Counted from the stretch's first letter, positions 1-7,695 are shown. The stretch: DNA of 11,050 nucleotides from an uncultured Polaribacter sp. (GCA_913050305.1 CAJXAS010000039.1:1-11050); one strand, 5' to 3'. The notes: generated from the sequence alone by a model not told the origin. Program-made: numbers and translations.

Positions 1-685
1 TTAAAGTTACTTCTCTTATTAAAAGTTCTGCACTTTGTTGATATGCTTTTCTTGCTTTTACTCTAAATTTTGTTTTCATTGACGCCAAATAGTCATCAAA
101 ATTGTGCCAATTTTCCTCTAATTGAAGCTTCATATTCGGTGCTACAGAAAAGGCGTGATACTTATAATCCTTTAACTCATCTGTAATAAAAAGAGATTCT
201 TCTGCAAAGTCTTTTAGTAGGAATGCATCTATCTGTTTTTTTAATATTCTATTAGAATTTACAAAATGATTAATGCTTTTCGCAAGTTCTTTTACAATTG
301 CTTTTTTATCTTGATTTTTCTTAATAAAAACGCCATGTTCTCCGCTTACAAATGTGTTCCCGCAAATTAAAAGTTTTAATGGTTTTTTATTTGGAAATAT
401 ATATAGTTTTCTGCCAATATTTTTTAAAAATTCTAAATCGTTTTTAATTCCTTCTAAGTAAAAGTCAATAATTTTTATACTAGCAAAAGCAATTGGTTGC
501 TTATGATTATCAATTAATACGATATATGAAAAAGTAATTTCTGAATGGTTTTTTTCTAAAGAATTTAAAAATTTAGGATTGAAATAAATATTATCTGCAC
601 AATCTAAGGCCTCCCAAGTTTGGGAAGGAATTGCTGCTACAGAAGTGTAAAATAATGCAGTGCTTGTATTTTTACAAAAGATCAA
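1..685 (-). CDS. FemAB/GNAT-like acyltransferase, partial (C-terminus beyond left edge)
   Basis: An open minus-strand frame enters at the left edge and is uninterrupted up to a stop at 740-742. It gives 228 codons if started at the TTG at 683-685. Visible segments are an opening with SVAAIPSQTWEAL, then DNIYFNPKFLNSLE, the motif CGNTFVSGEHG (about residues 108-118), and a basic stretch DDYLASMKTKFRVKARKAY (about 197-215). This order and the last two motifs fit the FemAB-like, double-GNAT proteins often annotated as GNAT N-acetyltransferase or peptidoglycan biosynthesis/recognition protein in Flavobacteria. Members are thought to transfer acyl or aminoacyl groups, but the substrate here is unknown. 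The stop codon lies outside the window. There is no ATG in frame before about codon 185, so the start is uncertain; TTG at 685 is my best guess. It is transcribed divergently from the efflux operon. The family call rests on recalled motif similarity only. Confidence 0.6.
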   Translation of the reverse strand, partial: MIFCKNTSTALFYTSVAAIPSQTWEALDCADNIYFNPKFLNSLEKNHSEITFSYIVLIDNHKQPIAFASIKIIDFYLEGIKNDLEFLKNIGRKLYIFPNKKPLKLLICGNTFVSGEHGVFIKKNQDKKAIVKELAKSINHFVNSNRILKKQIDAFLLKDFAEESLFITDELKDYKYHAFSVAPNMKLQLEENWHNFDDYLASMKTKFRVKARKAYQQSAELLIREVTL

Positions 686-857
686 ATTAATTAATTGAGA
701 TTTTAGTATTTTGTAATAGTAAATAGAGCGTATTCTTTTTTAAAGGTTAAAGATGCTGAAAAAAAAGTGGTTACAGAAACTTTAAATTGAAAAGATCAAT
801 TTAAAATGTTTATTATATTCCCTTTTAAACCTTATAAGATCTCTTTGGTCTAATTAG

Positions 858-865
858 TATCTTTG
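858..865 (+). promoter_or_regulatory. Bacteroidota -7-type promoter box for the efflux operon
   Basis: TATCTTTG matches the Bacteroidota -7 consensus TAnnTTTG and lies 51 nt before the adaptor ATG in the divergent intergenic region. I found no TTG in the expected window 17-23 nt upstream, so only half of the promoter is supported. The implied transcription start is around 870-873. Confidence 0.45.
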
Positions 866-916
866 CACAAATTATGAATACCTTTTCTAATAAGAAGAGG
901 TAAATTTTTATTTATT

Positions 917-2032
917 ATGAGAAGAATTATTTTAGCCATTCTTGGTGTTTTAGTAGTTGCAGCAGCTGTTTTTTTTGGGAATCAGTTGGTAGAAAAAAAT
1001 CGAAAACCAAAACCAAAATTCAAAAAGCAAATAAAGACAGTTTTTGTAGAAAAGGTTCAGAATGTAGATATTCCTATTATTTTATCTGCGAGTGGAAATT
1101 TGATGGCAAAAAATAGAATAGAATTATTCTCAGAAGTACAAGGTGTTTTAAAACCAGCATTCAAAGCCTTTAAAGCGGGAACAAATTTCAATAAAAACGA
1201 AACTTTATTAAGTATTAATAGTGATGAGTTTTATGCGACTTTACAATCTCAAAAAAGTAATCTATACAATTTAATTACGGCCGTTTTACCAGATTTGCGT
1301 CTAGATTACCCTGTAGAGTTTAAAACTTGGGAAATGTATTTGCAAAGTTTTAATATGAATAAAAGTGTGCCAATATTGCCTTCTTTTTCTTCAGACAAAG
1401 AAAAGTATTTTATTTCAGGGCGCGGAATTTTAACAGCATATTACAATCTAAAGAATTTAGAAGTCCGTTTTGCTAAATATCAATTAAAAGCACCTTTTTC
1501 TGGAACATTAACAGAAGCGTTGGTTAGTCCTGGAACTTTAGTTAGAGTTGGACAGAAATTAGGGGAGTATATAGATCCGAGTATTTATGAAATGGAAGTT
1601 TCTATTAATGCAGAATTTGCATCTCTATTAAAACTAGGGAATTCTGTTATGCTTTCTAATTTAGAAAAAACAAAAAAATATACAGGAAAAGTAGTACGTG
1701 TAAATGGTAGAGTAGATCAAGTTTCTCAAACTATAAAAGCCTTTATAGAGGTTAAACACAAGGATTTAAAAGAAGGGATGTTTTTGGAAGCAAACTTGCA
1801 AGCAAAAACAATTTTAAATGCCGTTGAAATTTCTAGAAAATTATTGATAGATAATAAAGGCGTTTATCTAATAAAAAAAGATAGTATTTTAACATTATTT
1901 CAAGTGGAACCTGCTTATTTTGGTGCAAAAACTGTTGTCATAAAAGGTTTGAAGAACAAATCAAAAATACTAGTGAAGACGGTACCTGGAGCATTTGACG
2001 GTATGATTGTAAAAATTAATAAAAAGAAGTAA
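917..2032 (+). CDS. RND efflux periplasmic adaptor (HlyD/MFP family)
   Basis: This 371-residue protein is the membrane-fusion component that links an inner-membrane RND pump to an outer-membrane channel. Residues 4-21 form one hydrophobic N-terminal anchor with a positively charged start (MRRII); there is no lipobox cysteine, so it is predicted to be held by an uncleaved helix. Two lipoyl-like half-motifs flank a hairpin region: about residues 55-110 (SGNLMAKNRIELFSEVQGVL) and about 188-225 (QLKAPFSGTLTEALVSPG). Beta-barrel and membrane-proximal segments follow. The stretch between the half-motifs (about 111-187) contains LPDLRLDYP and ends FISGRGILTAYYNLKN, and is not an obvious heptad coiled coil. 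Its stop is 3 nt before the permease ATG, so the two are translated from one transcript. The ATG is preceded by a purine-rich stretch (892-900) that is too far away for a standard ribosome binding site. The family call is strong; the substrate is unknown. Confidence 0.9.
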   Translation: MRRIILAILGVLVVAAAVFFGNQLVEKNRKPKPKFKKQIKTVFVEKVQNVDIPIILSASGNLMAKNRIELFSEVQGVLKPAFKAFKAGTNFNKNETLLSINSDEFYATLQSQKSNLYNLITAVLPDLRLDYPVEFKTWEMYLQSFNMNKSVPILPSFSSDKEKYFISGRGILTAYYNLKNLEVRFAKYQLKAPFSGTLTEALVSPGTLVRVGQKLGEYIDPSIYEMEVSINAEFASLLKLGNSVMLSNLEKTKKYTGKVVRVNGRVDQVSQTIKAFIEVKHKDLKEGMFLEANLQAKTILNAVEISRKLLIDNKGVYLIKKDSILTLFQVEPAYFGAKTVVIKGLKNKSKILVKTVPGAFDGMIVKINKKK

Positions 2033-2035
2033 TAC

Positions 2036-5000
2036 ATGAAAAAAATTATTACTTACTTTATAAAATATCCTGTGGCGGTAAATGTAATTATAATTGCATT
2101 TTTTGGTTTTGGAATTTTAGGCGCAATTAGTATGAAATCTTCCTTTTTCCCGTTGGTAGATTCACAATTAATAAGGATTTCATTGGCTTACCCAGGAGCT
2201 TCTCCCGCAGAAATGGAAGAAGGTGTAGTGCTTAAAATTGAAGATAATTTAAAAGGAATTGTTGGTGTAGAAAGAGTAACCTCTGTTTCAAGAGAAAATT
2301 CAGCAAGCGTAAATGTAGAGGTAGAAAAGGGGAAAAACATAGATGTTGTTTTATCTGATGTTAAAAATGCAGTAAATAGAGTTCCCTCTTTTCCATCAGG
2401 AATGGAACCACCCGTAATTGCTAAAGTTGAAAATAATAGGCCAACTATTAGTTTTACCTTAAGTGGAGAAAATGTTTCTTTAAAGGCCTTAAAACAATAT
2501 GCTAGAAACGTAGAAAATGATATTCGTGGAATTGAAGGAATTTCTCAAGTTGCGATTACCGGATATCCAAATGAAGAAATAGAAATTGCAGTTCGTGAAA
2601 ACGATTTAAGAGCTTTTGATTTATCGATTACTGAAGTAGCAAATGCGGTCCGTAATTCTAATATTTTAATCACAGGTGGAAATATAAAAACTGCAGATGA
2701 AGATTATTTAATTCGTGCTAGTAATCGCTCTTATTATGGTGTTGAGTTACAAAACCTAATTGTTAGAACAGAGATTAATGGAAATATTATTCGTTTAAAA
2801 GATGTTGCAGAATTAAGAGACGCTTGGTCAGAGAATCCAGACAGGTTATTTTACAATGGTGATTTAGCTATTGATATAACAGTAAGTAACACTAACAATG
2901 AAGATTTAATTTCATCTGCAGATAAAATTAAAGAATACATCTATAAATACAACCAAGTACAACAAAATGTTCAATTAAATATTACTAGTGATCGAAGTAC
3001 AACTTTAAATGACAGAACTAGGTTATTGACTAAAAACGCAATTTCAGGAATACTTTTAGTACTCTTCTTTTTGGCACTGTTTTTAAACTTACGTTTAGCT
3101 TTTTGGGTGGCTTTTGGGTTGCCCATCTCTTTTTTAGGTATGTTTATTTTTGCTGCTCAATTGGGAGTTACCATTAATGTATTGTCATTATTCGGGATGA
3201 TTATTGTGATCGGTATTTTGGTCGATGACGGAATTGTAATCGGAGAAAATATTTATCATCATTACTATGATTTAGGTAAGTCTAAAATTAGAGCAGCTAT
3301 AGACGGGACCATGGAGGTTATTCCGCCTATCGTTTCGGCTATTTTAACCACTATCATTGCGTTTTCCACTTTCTTTTTTGTTGATGGTAGAATCGGAAGC
3401 TTCTTTGGTGAAGTTTCTACAATTGTAATACTTACGTTAGCAGTTTCTTTAATTGAAGCGTTAATAATTTTACCTGCACATATTGCACATTCTAAAGCCT
3501 TAGAAAGAAAAAAATTAGAGAACGAACAAGCTGTAAAAACAAATAAAATTGATCGTTTTTTCAAGAAAATTAATAAAAATGCAGATACATTTTTAGGGAA
3601 GTTTAGAGATGGGTACTATGTACCATTTTTGAAATTCTCTTTAAATAACAAAGTCTTTATATTTTGTATGTTTATTGCCTCGCTATTAATTAGTGTTTCT
3701 GCTTTAAAAGGAGGTGTTATTAAAAGTTCTTTTTTTCCAAGAGTTGCAAGTGATCGTATTCAGATTTCTTTAAATATGCCACAAGGAACGAATGAGAATA
3801 TTACAGATTCTTTAATATCTTCAATAGAAGAAAAAGTATGGTTGGTAAATAAAGAATATACAAAAAAACAAACAGGTAATATTGCTATTATAGAAAATAT
3901 AATAAGAAGAGTAGGCCCTGGAAGTGCAAACGGAAGTTTAACTGTAAATCTTTTACCCGGTGAGGCGAGAGATTTTTCATCACCAGAAATTACAAATGCA
4001 ATTCAAGAAAAAGTAGGTAAAGTTTATGGTGTAGAGAGTTTGGTTTTTGGCTCTGGTGGTAACTTTGGGGGAAGCCCTGTTGCGATTTCCTTATTAGGAA
4101 ATGATATTAAAGAATTAAAAGCAGCTAAAGAAGAGTTAAAACAAGCTTTAGAAAATAATCCGTTGTTAAAAGATGTTATAGACAATGATCCAGCGGGTAT
4201 TAAAGAAGTGAGAATTGTTCTAAAAGATAATGCTTATTTGTTGGGGTTAAATCTGCAAACTGTTATGTCTCAAGTAAGGGCAGGTTTTTTTGGTTTTCAA
4301 GCACAACGTTTTCAACGGGGCCAAGATGAAATAAAAGTCTGGGTTCGGTATGATAAAAAAGATAGGTCTTCTATTAAGAATTTAGACGATATGCGTGTTA
4401 TAACTCCAATAGGAGTTCGAGTTCCTTTTTCTGAAATTGCAACATATGTAATAGAAAGAGGAGATATTTCTATAAATCATTTAGAAGGACAAAGAGAGAT
4501 TCAAATTACAGCAGATTTAAAAGATTTAAGTGCGAGTGAATCAGATATTTTAGAGAATATTAAAACGAATATTATGCCAGAAATATTGTCTAGGTATACA
4601 ACAGTAAATCCTCTCTATGAGGGGCAAAAGAGAGAGGCCAACAAAACTACAGATTCTTTAGTGCTTATTGGGCCAATTATTTTACTTTTAATTTATATTG
4701 TAATTGCATTTACTTTTCGTTCTTACAGTCAGCCAATTTTGTTAATTATTATGATACCATTTAGTATGATTGGTGTTATTTGGGGACATTATATTCATAA
4801 TATGGCAATCGGAATTTTATCCTTTTTGGGTATTATTGCCTTGATAGGAATTATGGTAAATGACGGTTTGGTGCTTATTGGTAAATTTAATAATTTCCTA
4901 AAGGAAGGTTTAAAATATGATGAAGCTTTAATAAAAGCAGGTCAATCTCGTTTTAGAGCAATTTTCTTAACCTCTTTAACAACAGTGGCAGGTTTAGCAC

Positions 5001-5233
5001 CTTTAATTTTTGAAAAAAGTAGACAAGCACAATTTTTAATTCCAATGGCAATTTCTATTGCATATGGTATTGCTATTGCAACCATCTTAACTTTAATAAT
5101 GTTGCCAATGATGTTATCTGTATCAAATGCTATTAAGATGAGAATAAAGTGGCTAATTACAGGGAATGAGATAACAAAAGAAGAAGTAGAGAGAGCTATT
5201 ATAGAATCTAAATTTGATCAAGATGAAATGTAA
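2036..5233 (+). CDS. RND efflux permease (AcrB-type)
   Basis: This 1065-residue inner-membrane proton-driven transporter has the full duplicated RND layout. TM1 is at about residues 10-30, followed by a large periplasmic loop (about 31-330). A TM2-6 block starts near 338, TM7 is near 538-559, a second periplasmic loop follows, and the TM8-12 block begins near 875. The TM4 motif VDDGIVIGEN carries the paired aspartates D397/D398 that correspond to the AcrB proton-relay pair. In TM10 the AcrB lysine position is N942, followed by D943 (motif MVNDGLVL), so the classic lysine is absent. Length is normal for the family and the frame is intact. It sits between the adaptor (3-nt gap) and the channel gene (11-nt overlap), giving a complete tripartite system. 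Substrates could be drugs, detergents, lipids or metabolites; nothing in the sequence decides this. Confidence 0.95.
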   Translation: MKKIITYFIKYPVAVNVIIIAFFGFGILGAISMKSSFFPLVDSQLIRISLAYPGASPAEMEEGVVLKIEDNLKGIVGVERVTSVSRENSASVNVEVEKGKNIDVVLSDVKNAVNRVPSFPSGMEPPVIAKVENNRPTISFTLSGENVSLKALKQYARNVENDIRGIEGISQVAITGYPNEEIEIAVRENDLRAFDLSITEVANAVRNSNILITGGNIKTADEDYLIRASNRSYYGVELQNLIVRTEINGNIIRLKDVAELRDAWSENPDRLFYNGDLAIDITVSNTNNEDLISSADKIKEYIYKYNQVQQNVQLNITSDRSTTLNDRTRLLTKNAISGILLVLFFLALFLNLRLAFWVAFGLPISFLGMFIFAAQLGVTINVLSLFGMIIVIGILVDDGIVIGENIYHHYYDLGKSKIRAAIDGTMEVIPPIVSAILTTIIAFSTFFFVDGRIGSFFGEVSTIVILTLAVSLIEALIILPAHIAHSKALERKKLENEQAVKTNKIDRFFKKINKNADTFLGKFRDGYYVPFLKFSLNNKVFIFCMFIASLLISVSALKGGVIKSSFFPRVASDRIQISLNMPQGTNENITDSLISSIEEKVWLVNKEYTKKQTGNIAIIENIIRRVGPGSANGSLTVNLLPGEARDFSSPEITNAIQEKVGKVYGVESLVFGSGGNFGGSPVAISLLGNDIKELKAAKEELKQALENNPLLKDVIDNDPAGIKEVRIVLKDNAYLLGLNLQTVMSQVRAGFFGFQAQRFQRGQDEIKVWVRYDKKDRSSIKNLDDMRVITPIGVRVPFSEIATYVIERGDISINHLEGQREIQITADLKDLSASESDILENIKTNIMPEILSRYTTVNPLYEGQKREANKTTDSLVLIGPIILLLIYIVIAFTFRSYSQPILLIIMIPFSMIGVIWGHYIHNMAIGILSFLGIIALIGIMVNDGLVLIGKFNNFLKEGLKYDEALIKAGQSRFRAIFLTSLTTVAGLAPLIFEKSRQAQFLIPMAISIAYGIAIATILTLIMLPMMLSVSNAIKMRIKWLITGNEITKEEVERAIIESKFDQDEM

Positions 5234-6566
5234 TAAAATTAAAATAGCAATCGTTCTTTTTTTCGTCATTTTACAAGGGTTTTCTCAAGAGGTTTTAACA
5301 AAAAAACAAGCTTTAGAAATTACCTTAGAAAATAACTTTGGAATTAAAATTGCAAACAATAATTTGGAAGTTGCTAAAAATAATGCTGGTATTTATAATA
5401 GTGGATATTTGCCAACTGCTAACTTAAAATCTGGTATAGATTACCGGAATAATAACCAAAAAATTATTTTTACAGACCCACAAACGGGCAACGATGCAGA
5501 AAGAGTTGGCACGGGTGCCGTAACTAAGTCGTATAGTACCACTTTAGGTATTAACTATACAATATTTGACGGACTGGGTAGAAAGTACAATTATCAACAA
5601 TTAAAAGAAACCTACAATTTAACAGAATTACAAGTAAAAGAAACTATTGAAAATACCTATTTGCAATTGTTTACAGTTTATTTTCAAATAGCACGTTTGT
5701 CTGAAAACACATTAAATTTAAAGGAAGCACTAACTATTTCGAAAAGAAGATTTAAGCGCGCAAAATATCAATATGAATACGGCCAATCTACTAAATTAGA
5801 AGTATTAAATGCTGAGGTAGATATTAATAATGATAGTATTCTGATTATAAATGCAACGCAACAATTAAGCAATGCAAAACGTGGATTAAATGTAATTTTA
5901 GGAATTGATAGAGACGTTAATTATGAAGTAGAAACTGCAGTAGACTTTAATAATTTAATGAATTTTGAAGCACTTCAGAAGAAAACAATTCTAAATAATA
6001 CTGCTTTAAAACAGAATAAAAAAAACATTGCTATTAGCGAGTTTAATATTAAAATAAACAAAGCGAATTATGTGCCTTCTTTAAATTTTAGCAGTTCGTA
6101 CGGTTTTAATAGAACAGAAAATGAAAATCTTGTAAATCCTTTTGGGGCACGACTAATTAATTCAGGCGGATTAAATGCAGGTTTAAATTTAAGTTGGAAT
6201 ATCTTTGATGGTGGAGCTACAAAAACGAGAGTAGCTAATGCAAAAATTGCTTTAGAAACGCAGCAAATTTTATTGGAGCAGCAGAAAGTAACCATTCGAA
6301 ACAGTGTAAAAAATACTTGGGAGAACTATAAAAATCAGTTATTTGTTCTAAAGTCTCAGGAGAAAAACATACAAACTACTCAAAATAATTTTGACAGAAC
6401 TCAAGAAAAATATAAACTAGGGCAGGTTACTTCCATTGAGTTTAGACAAGCTCAAGTTAATCTAATAAATTCTAAAACAGCCGCTAATAATGCCAAGTTT
6501 GATGCTAAATTAATTGAGCTATTACTGTTACAATTAAGTGGCGATATTTTAAATGTTAAACTTTAA
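5223..6566 (+). CDS. TolC-like outer-membrane efflux channel (OEP family)
   Basis: This 447-residue outer-membrane channel completes the RND pump. I chose the ATG at 5223 over a TTG nine bases earlier because it directly opens a standard signal peptide: basic MKCNKIK, a hydrophobic core, then GFSQ with cleavage likely just before EVLTKKQALE. The mature N-terminus KKQALEITLENN is typical of OEP proteins. The two structural repeats of TolC are visible. Each has a beta-strand motif IFDG (I114-G117 and I327-G330), and each is followed by long Gln/Asn/Lys-rich helices; the last helices contain KYKLGQVTSIEFRQAQ. The start overlaps the end of the permease gene by 11 nt in another frame, which suggests translational coupling. 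There is no N-terminal cysteine, so it is not a lipoprotein like OprM. Confidence 0.92.
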   Translation: MKCNKIKIAIVLFFVILQGFSQEVLTKKQALEITLENNFGIKIANNNLEVAKNNAGIYNSGYLPTANLKSGIDYRNNNQKIIFTDPQTGNDAERVGTGAVTKSYSTTLGINYTIFDGLGRKYNYQQLKETYNLTELQVKETIENTYLQLFTVYFQIARLSENTLNLKEALTISKRRFKRAKYQYEYGQSTKLEVLNAEVDINNDSILIINATQQLSNAKRGLNVILGIDRDVNYEVETAVDFNNLMNFEALQKKTILNNTALKQNKKNIAISEFNIKINKANYVPSLNFSSSYGFNRTENENLVNPFGARLINSGGLNAGLNLSWNIFDGGATKTRVANAKIALETQQILLEQQKVTIRNSVKNTWENYKNQLFVLKSQEKNIQTTQNNFDRTQEKYKLGQVTSIEFRQAQVNLINSKTAANNAKFDAKLIELLLLQLSGDILNVKL

Positions 6567-6614
6567 TAAACTTTCTTTGGCCATCATTTTGGGTGTCTTT
6601 TTGAAGATAATTAA

Positions 6615-6630
6615 CTGCATTTTTGTGCAG
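6615..6630. repeat. Short inverted repeat CTGCA/TGCAG before the methyltransferase gene
   Basis: CTGCA at 6615-6619 pairs with TGCAG at 6626-6630 around a 6-nt T-rich loop, 19 nt upstream of the methyltransferase ATG. It has no downstream T-run, so it is not a convincing rho-independent terminator. It overlaps CATTTTTG (6618-6625), one mismatch from the Bacteroidota -7 box. It may be an operator, a weak terminator or chance. Confidence 0.3.
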
Positions 6631-6649
6631 AATAAAAAATGAAATTTAG

Positions 6650-7231
6650 ATGGATTTATCTGCAAATGCTTGGGAGAATAGATATTTAAATAACGATATT
6701 GGTTGGGATTTGGGAGAAGTTTCGACTCCATTAAAAGAATATTTTGACCAACTTGAAAACAAAGAAATTAAAATTTTAATTCCTGGTGGAGGAAACTCTT
6801 ATGAAGCAGAATATTTATTTAATAACGGATTTGAAAATGTCTTTGTAGTTGATTTATCTAAATCTGCAATTGAGAATATTCAGAAAAGAATTCCTAATTT
6901 TCCGAGCAAGCATTTAATTAATGGAGATTTGTTTGAATTAGAAAATAAGTTCGACTTAATTATAGAACAAACTTTTTTTTGTGCCATAAATCCGAATCTT
7001 AGAGAAGCTTATGTTTCTAAAATGAACCAACTCTTAAAACCAAAGGGTAAATTGGTAGGCCTTATGTTTAATGTCCCTTTAAATAAAGACAAACCTCCGT
7101 TTGGTGGAAATAAAGAAGCATACATCACATTTTTTAAGCCTTACTTTAACATAGAAAAAATGGATACCTGTTACAATTCTTTTGGAAACAGAAAAGGGCG
7201 CGAATTATTTGTAAAGCTGCATAAAAAATAA
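6650..7231 (+). CDS. TPMT-family SAM-dependent methyltransferase
   Basis: This 193-residue cytoplasmic class I methyltransferase has the features of the thiopurine S-methyltransferase family (PF05724). An N-terminal WENRYLNNDIGWDLG and a proline-leucine pair (STPLKEY) precede the SAM-binding motif I, ILIPGGGNSYEAEYL (about residues 42-56). The acidic residue after strand 2 is D68 in VVDLSKSAIEN. Motif EQTFFCA (E106-A112) is followed by NPNLREAY and the LLKPKGKLVGLMF strand. The TFFCA-x-xP-xx-R pattern also occurs in the plant HOL-type halide/thiol methyltransferase branch of this family, so thiols or halide ions are reasonable candidate methyl acceptors; this is inference. It begins 83 nt after the channel gene, has no clear promoter, and is complete at a normal length for bacterial members. 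An upstream ATG near 6639 is out of frame. Confidence 0.85.
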   Translation: MDLSANAWENRYLNNDIGWDLGEVSTPLKEYFDQLENKEIKILIPGGGNSYEAEYLFNNGFENVFVVDLSKSAIENIQKRIPNFPSKHLINGDLFELENKFDLIIEQTFFCAINPNLREAYVSKMNQLLKPKGKLVGLMFNVPLNKDKPPFGGNKEAYITFFKPYFNIEKMDTCYNSFGNRKGRELFVKLHKK

Positions 7232-7237
7232 ATACAC

Positions 7238-7277
7238 AACTTTTTAAAAGTTAGCGATTAGAAATTGTTAAAAAGTT
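7238..7277. repeat. AT-rich inverted repeat upstream of rnpA
   Basis: AACTTTTTAA (7238-7247) and TTAAAAAGTT (7268-7277) are perfect 10-bp inverted arms around a 20-nt spacer. The left arm is also part of a local palindrome, AACTTTTTAAAAGTT (7238-7252). The element lies between the methyltransferase stop and the rnpA promoter box and overlaps the -33 region. It could be an operator or a weak structure ending the upstream transcript, but AT-rich sequence makes chance pairs likely. Confidence 0.35.
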
Positions 7278-7297
7278 ATTGTTTTCTATTAAGTTTG
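7265..7297 (+). promoter_or_regulatory. Putative rnpA promoter (Bacteroidota TTG/TAnnTTTG type)
   Basis: TTG at 7265-7267 and TAAGTTTG at 7290-7297 are separated by 22 nt, within the 17-23 nt range I recall for flavobacterial promoters. The -7 box ends only 5 nt before the rnpA ATG at 7303, so transcription would start at or next to the start codon. Confidence 0.5.
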
Positions 7298-7302
7298 TAA
7301 AG

Positions 7303-7695
7303 ATGAGAAATACGTTAGGAAAACAAGAACGTTTAAAAAGTAAAAAGTTAATAGAAAAGCTCTATGCTGAAGGCGATTCTGTTAAAACTTTTCCTTTAAG
7401 AATGATGTATGTACAAACAGCACATACATCAGAATTTCCTTGTCAAGTAGGTGTTTCTGTAGCAAAAAGAAATTATAAATTAGCGGTAGATAGAAATAGG
7501 TTAAAGCGCTTAATGCGGGAAACATATAGATTGCAAAAACAAATTGTTTACAACAATCTAGATGAACCCTATGTTTTTATGATTTCGTATATTGGTAGGG
7601 AAGAAATTAAGTATGAAGATTTATACTTAAAAATGGAGAAACTATTAATCCTGTTTATCGATAAAGTAAAAGTTAAAGCAGATGAGAGCATTTAA
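7303..7695 (+). CDS. rnpA: Ribonuclease P protein component
   Basis: This 130-residue basic protein binds the RNase P RNA and helps it cleave the 5' leader from precursor tRNAs. The N-terminus MRNTLGKQERLKSKKLIEKLY is the usual RnpA opening. The diagnostic RNR-type motif is intact: KRNYKLAVDRNRLKRLMRE spans residues 55-73, with R64, N65 and R66 at its core. I start at the ATG at 7303; an in-frame TTG at 7279 would add eight residues with no family support and would lie inside the promoter. The gene overlaps the downstream protease gene by 14 nt. It is not next to rpmH or yidC here, unlike the arrangement in many other bacteria. Neighbouring genes have no known link to tRNA processing. Confidence 0.95.
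   Translation: MRNTLGKQERLKSKKLIEKLYAEGDSVKTFPLRMMYVQTAHTSEFPCQVGVSVAKRNYKLAVDRNRLKRLMRETYRLQKQIVYNNLDEPYVFMISYIGREEIKYEDLYLKMEKLLILFIDKVKVKADESI

Noticed and set aside
3265..3564. A 99-codon minus-strand open frame inside the permease gene
   Set aside because: It lies antisense to a strongly supported RND permease region (TM4 onwards) and its translation has no recognisable features.
5214..5222. TTG start for the channel gene nine bases before the ATG
   Set aside because: It adds only three residues before a canonical signal peptide that begins at the ATG at 5223.
6068..6295. A 75-codon minus-strand open frame inside the channel gene
   Set aside because: It is antisense to the second OEP repeat of an intact TolC-like protein, and its product shows no family features.
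6567..6649. Rho-independent terminator after the efflux operon
   Set aside because: I see only the short CTGCA/TGCAG repeat with no following T-run and no GC-rich stem, so a terminator cannot be supported.
6549..6731. A 60-codon minus-strand open frame spanning the gap before the methyltransferase gene
   Set aside because: It overlaps the ends of two well-supported plus-strand genes, and no promoter or motif supports it.
6973..6980. Run of eight T in the methyltransferase gene as a possible phase-variation tract
   Set aside because: The run encodes the conserved FF of the TFFCA motif and the frame is intact; T-runs of this length are common in AT-rich genomes.
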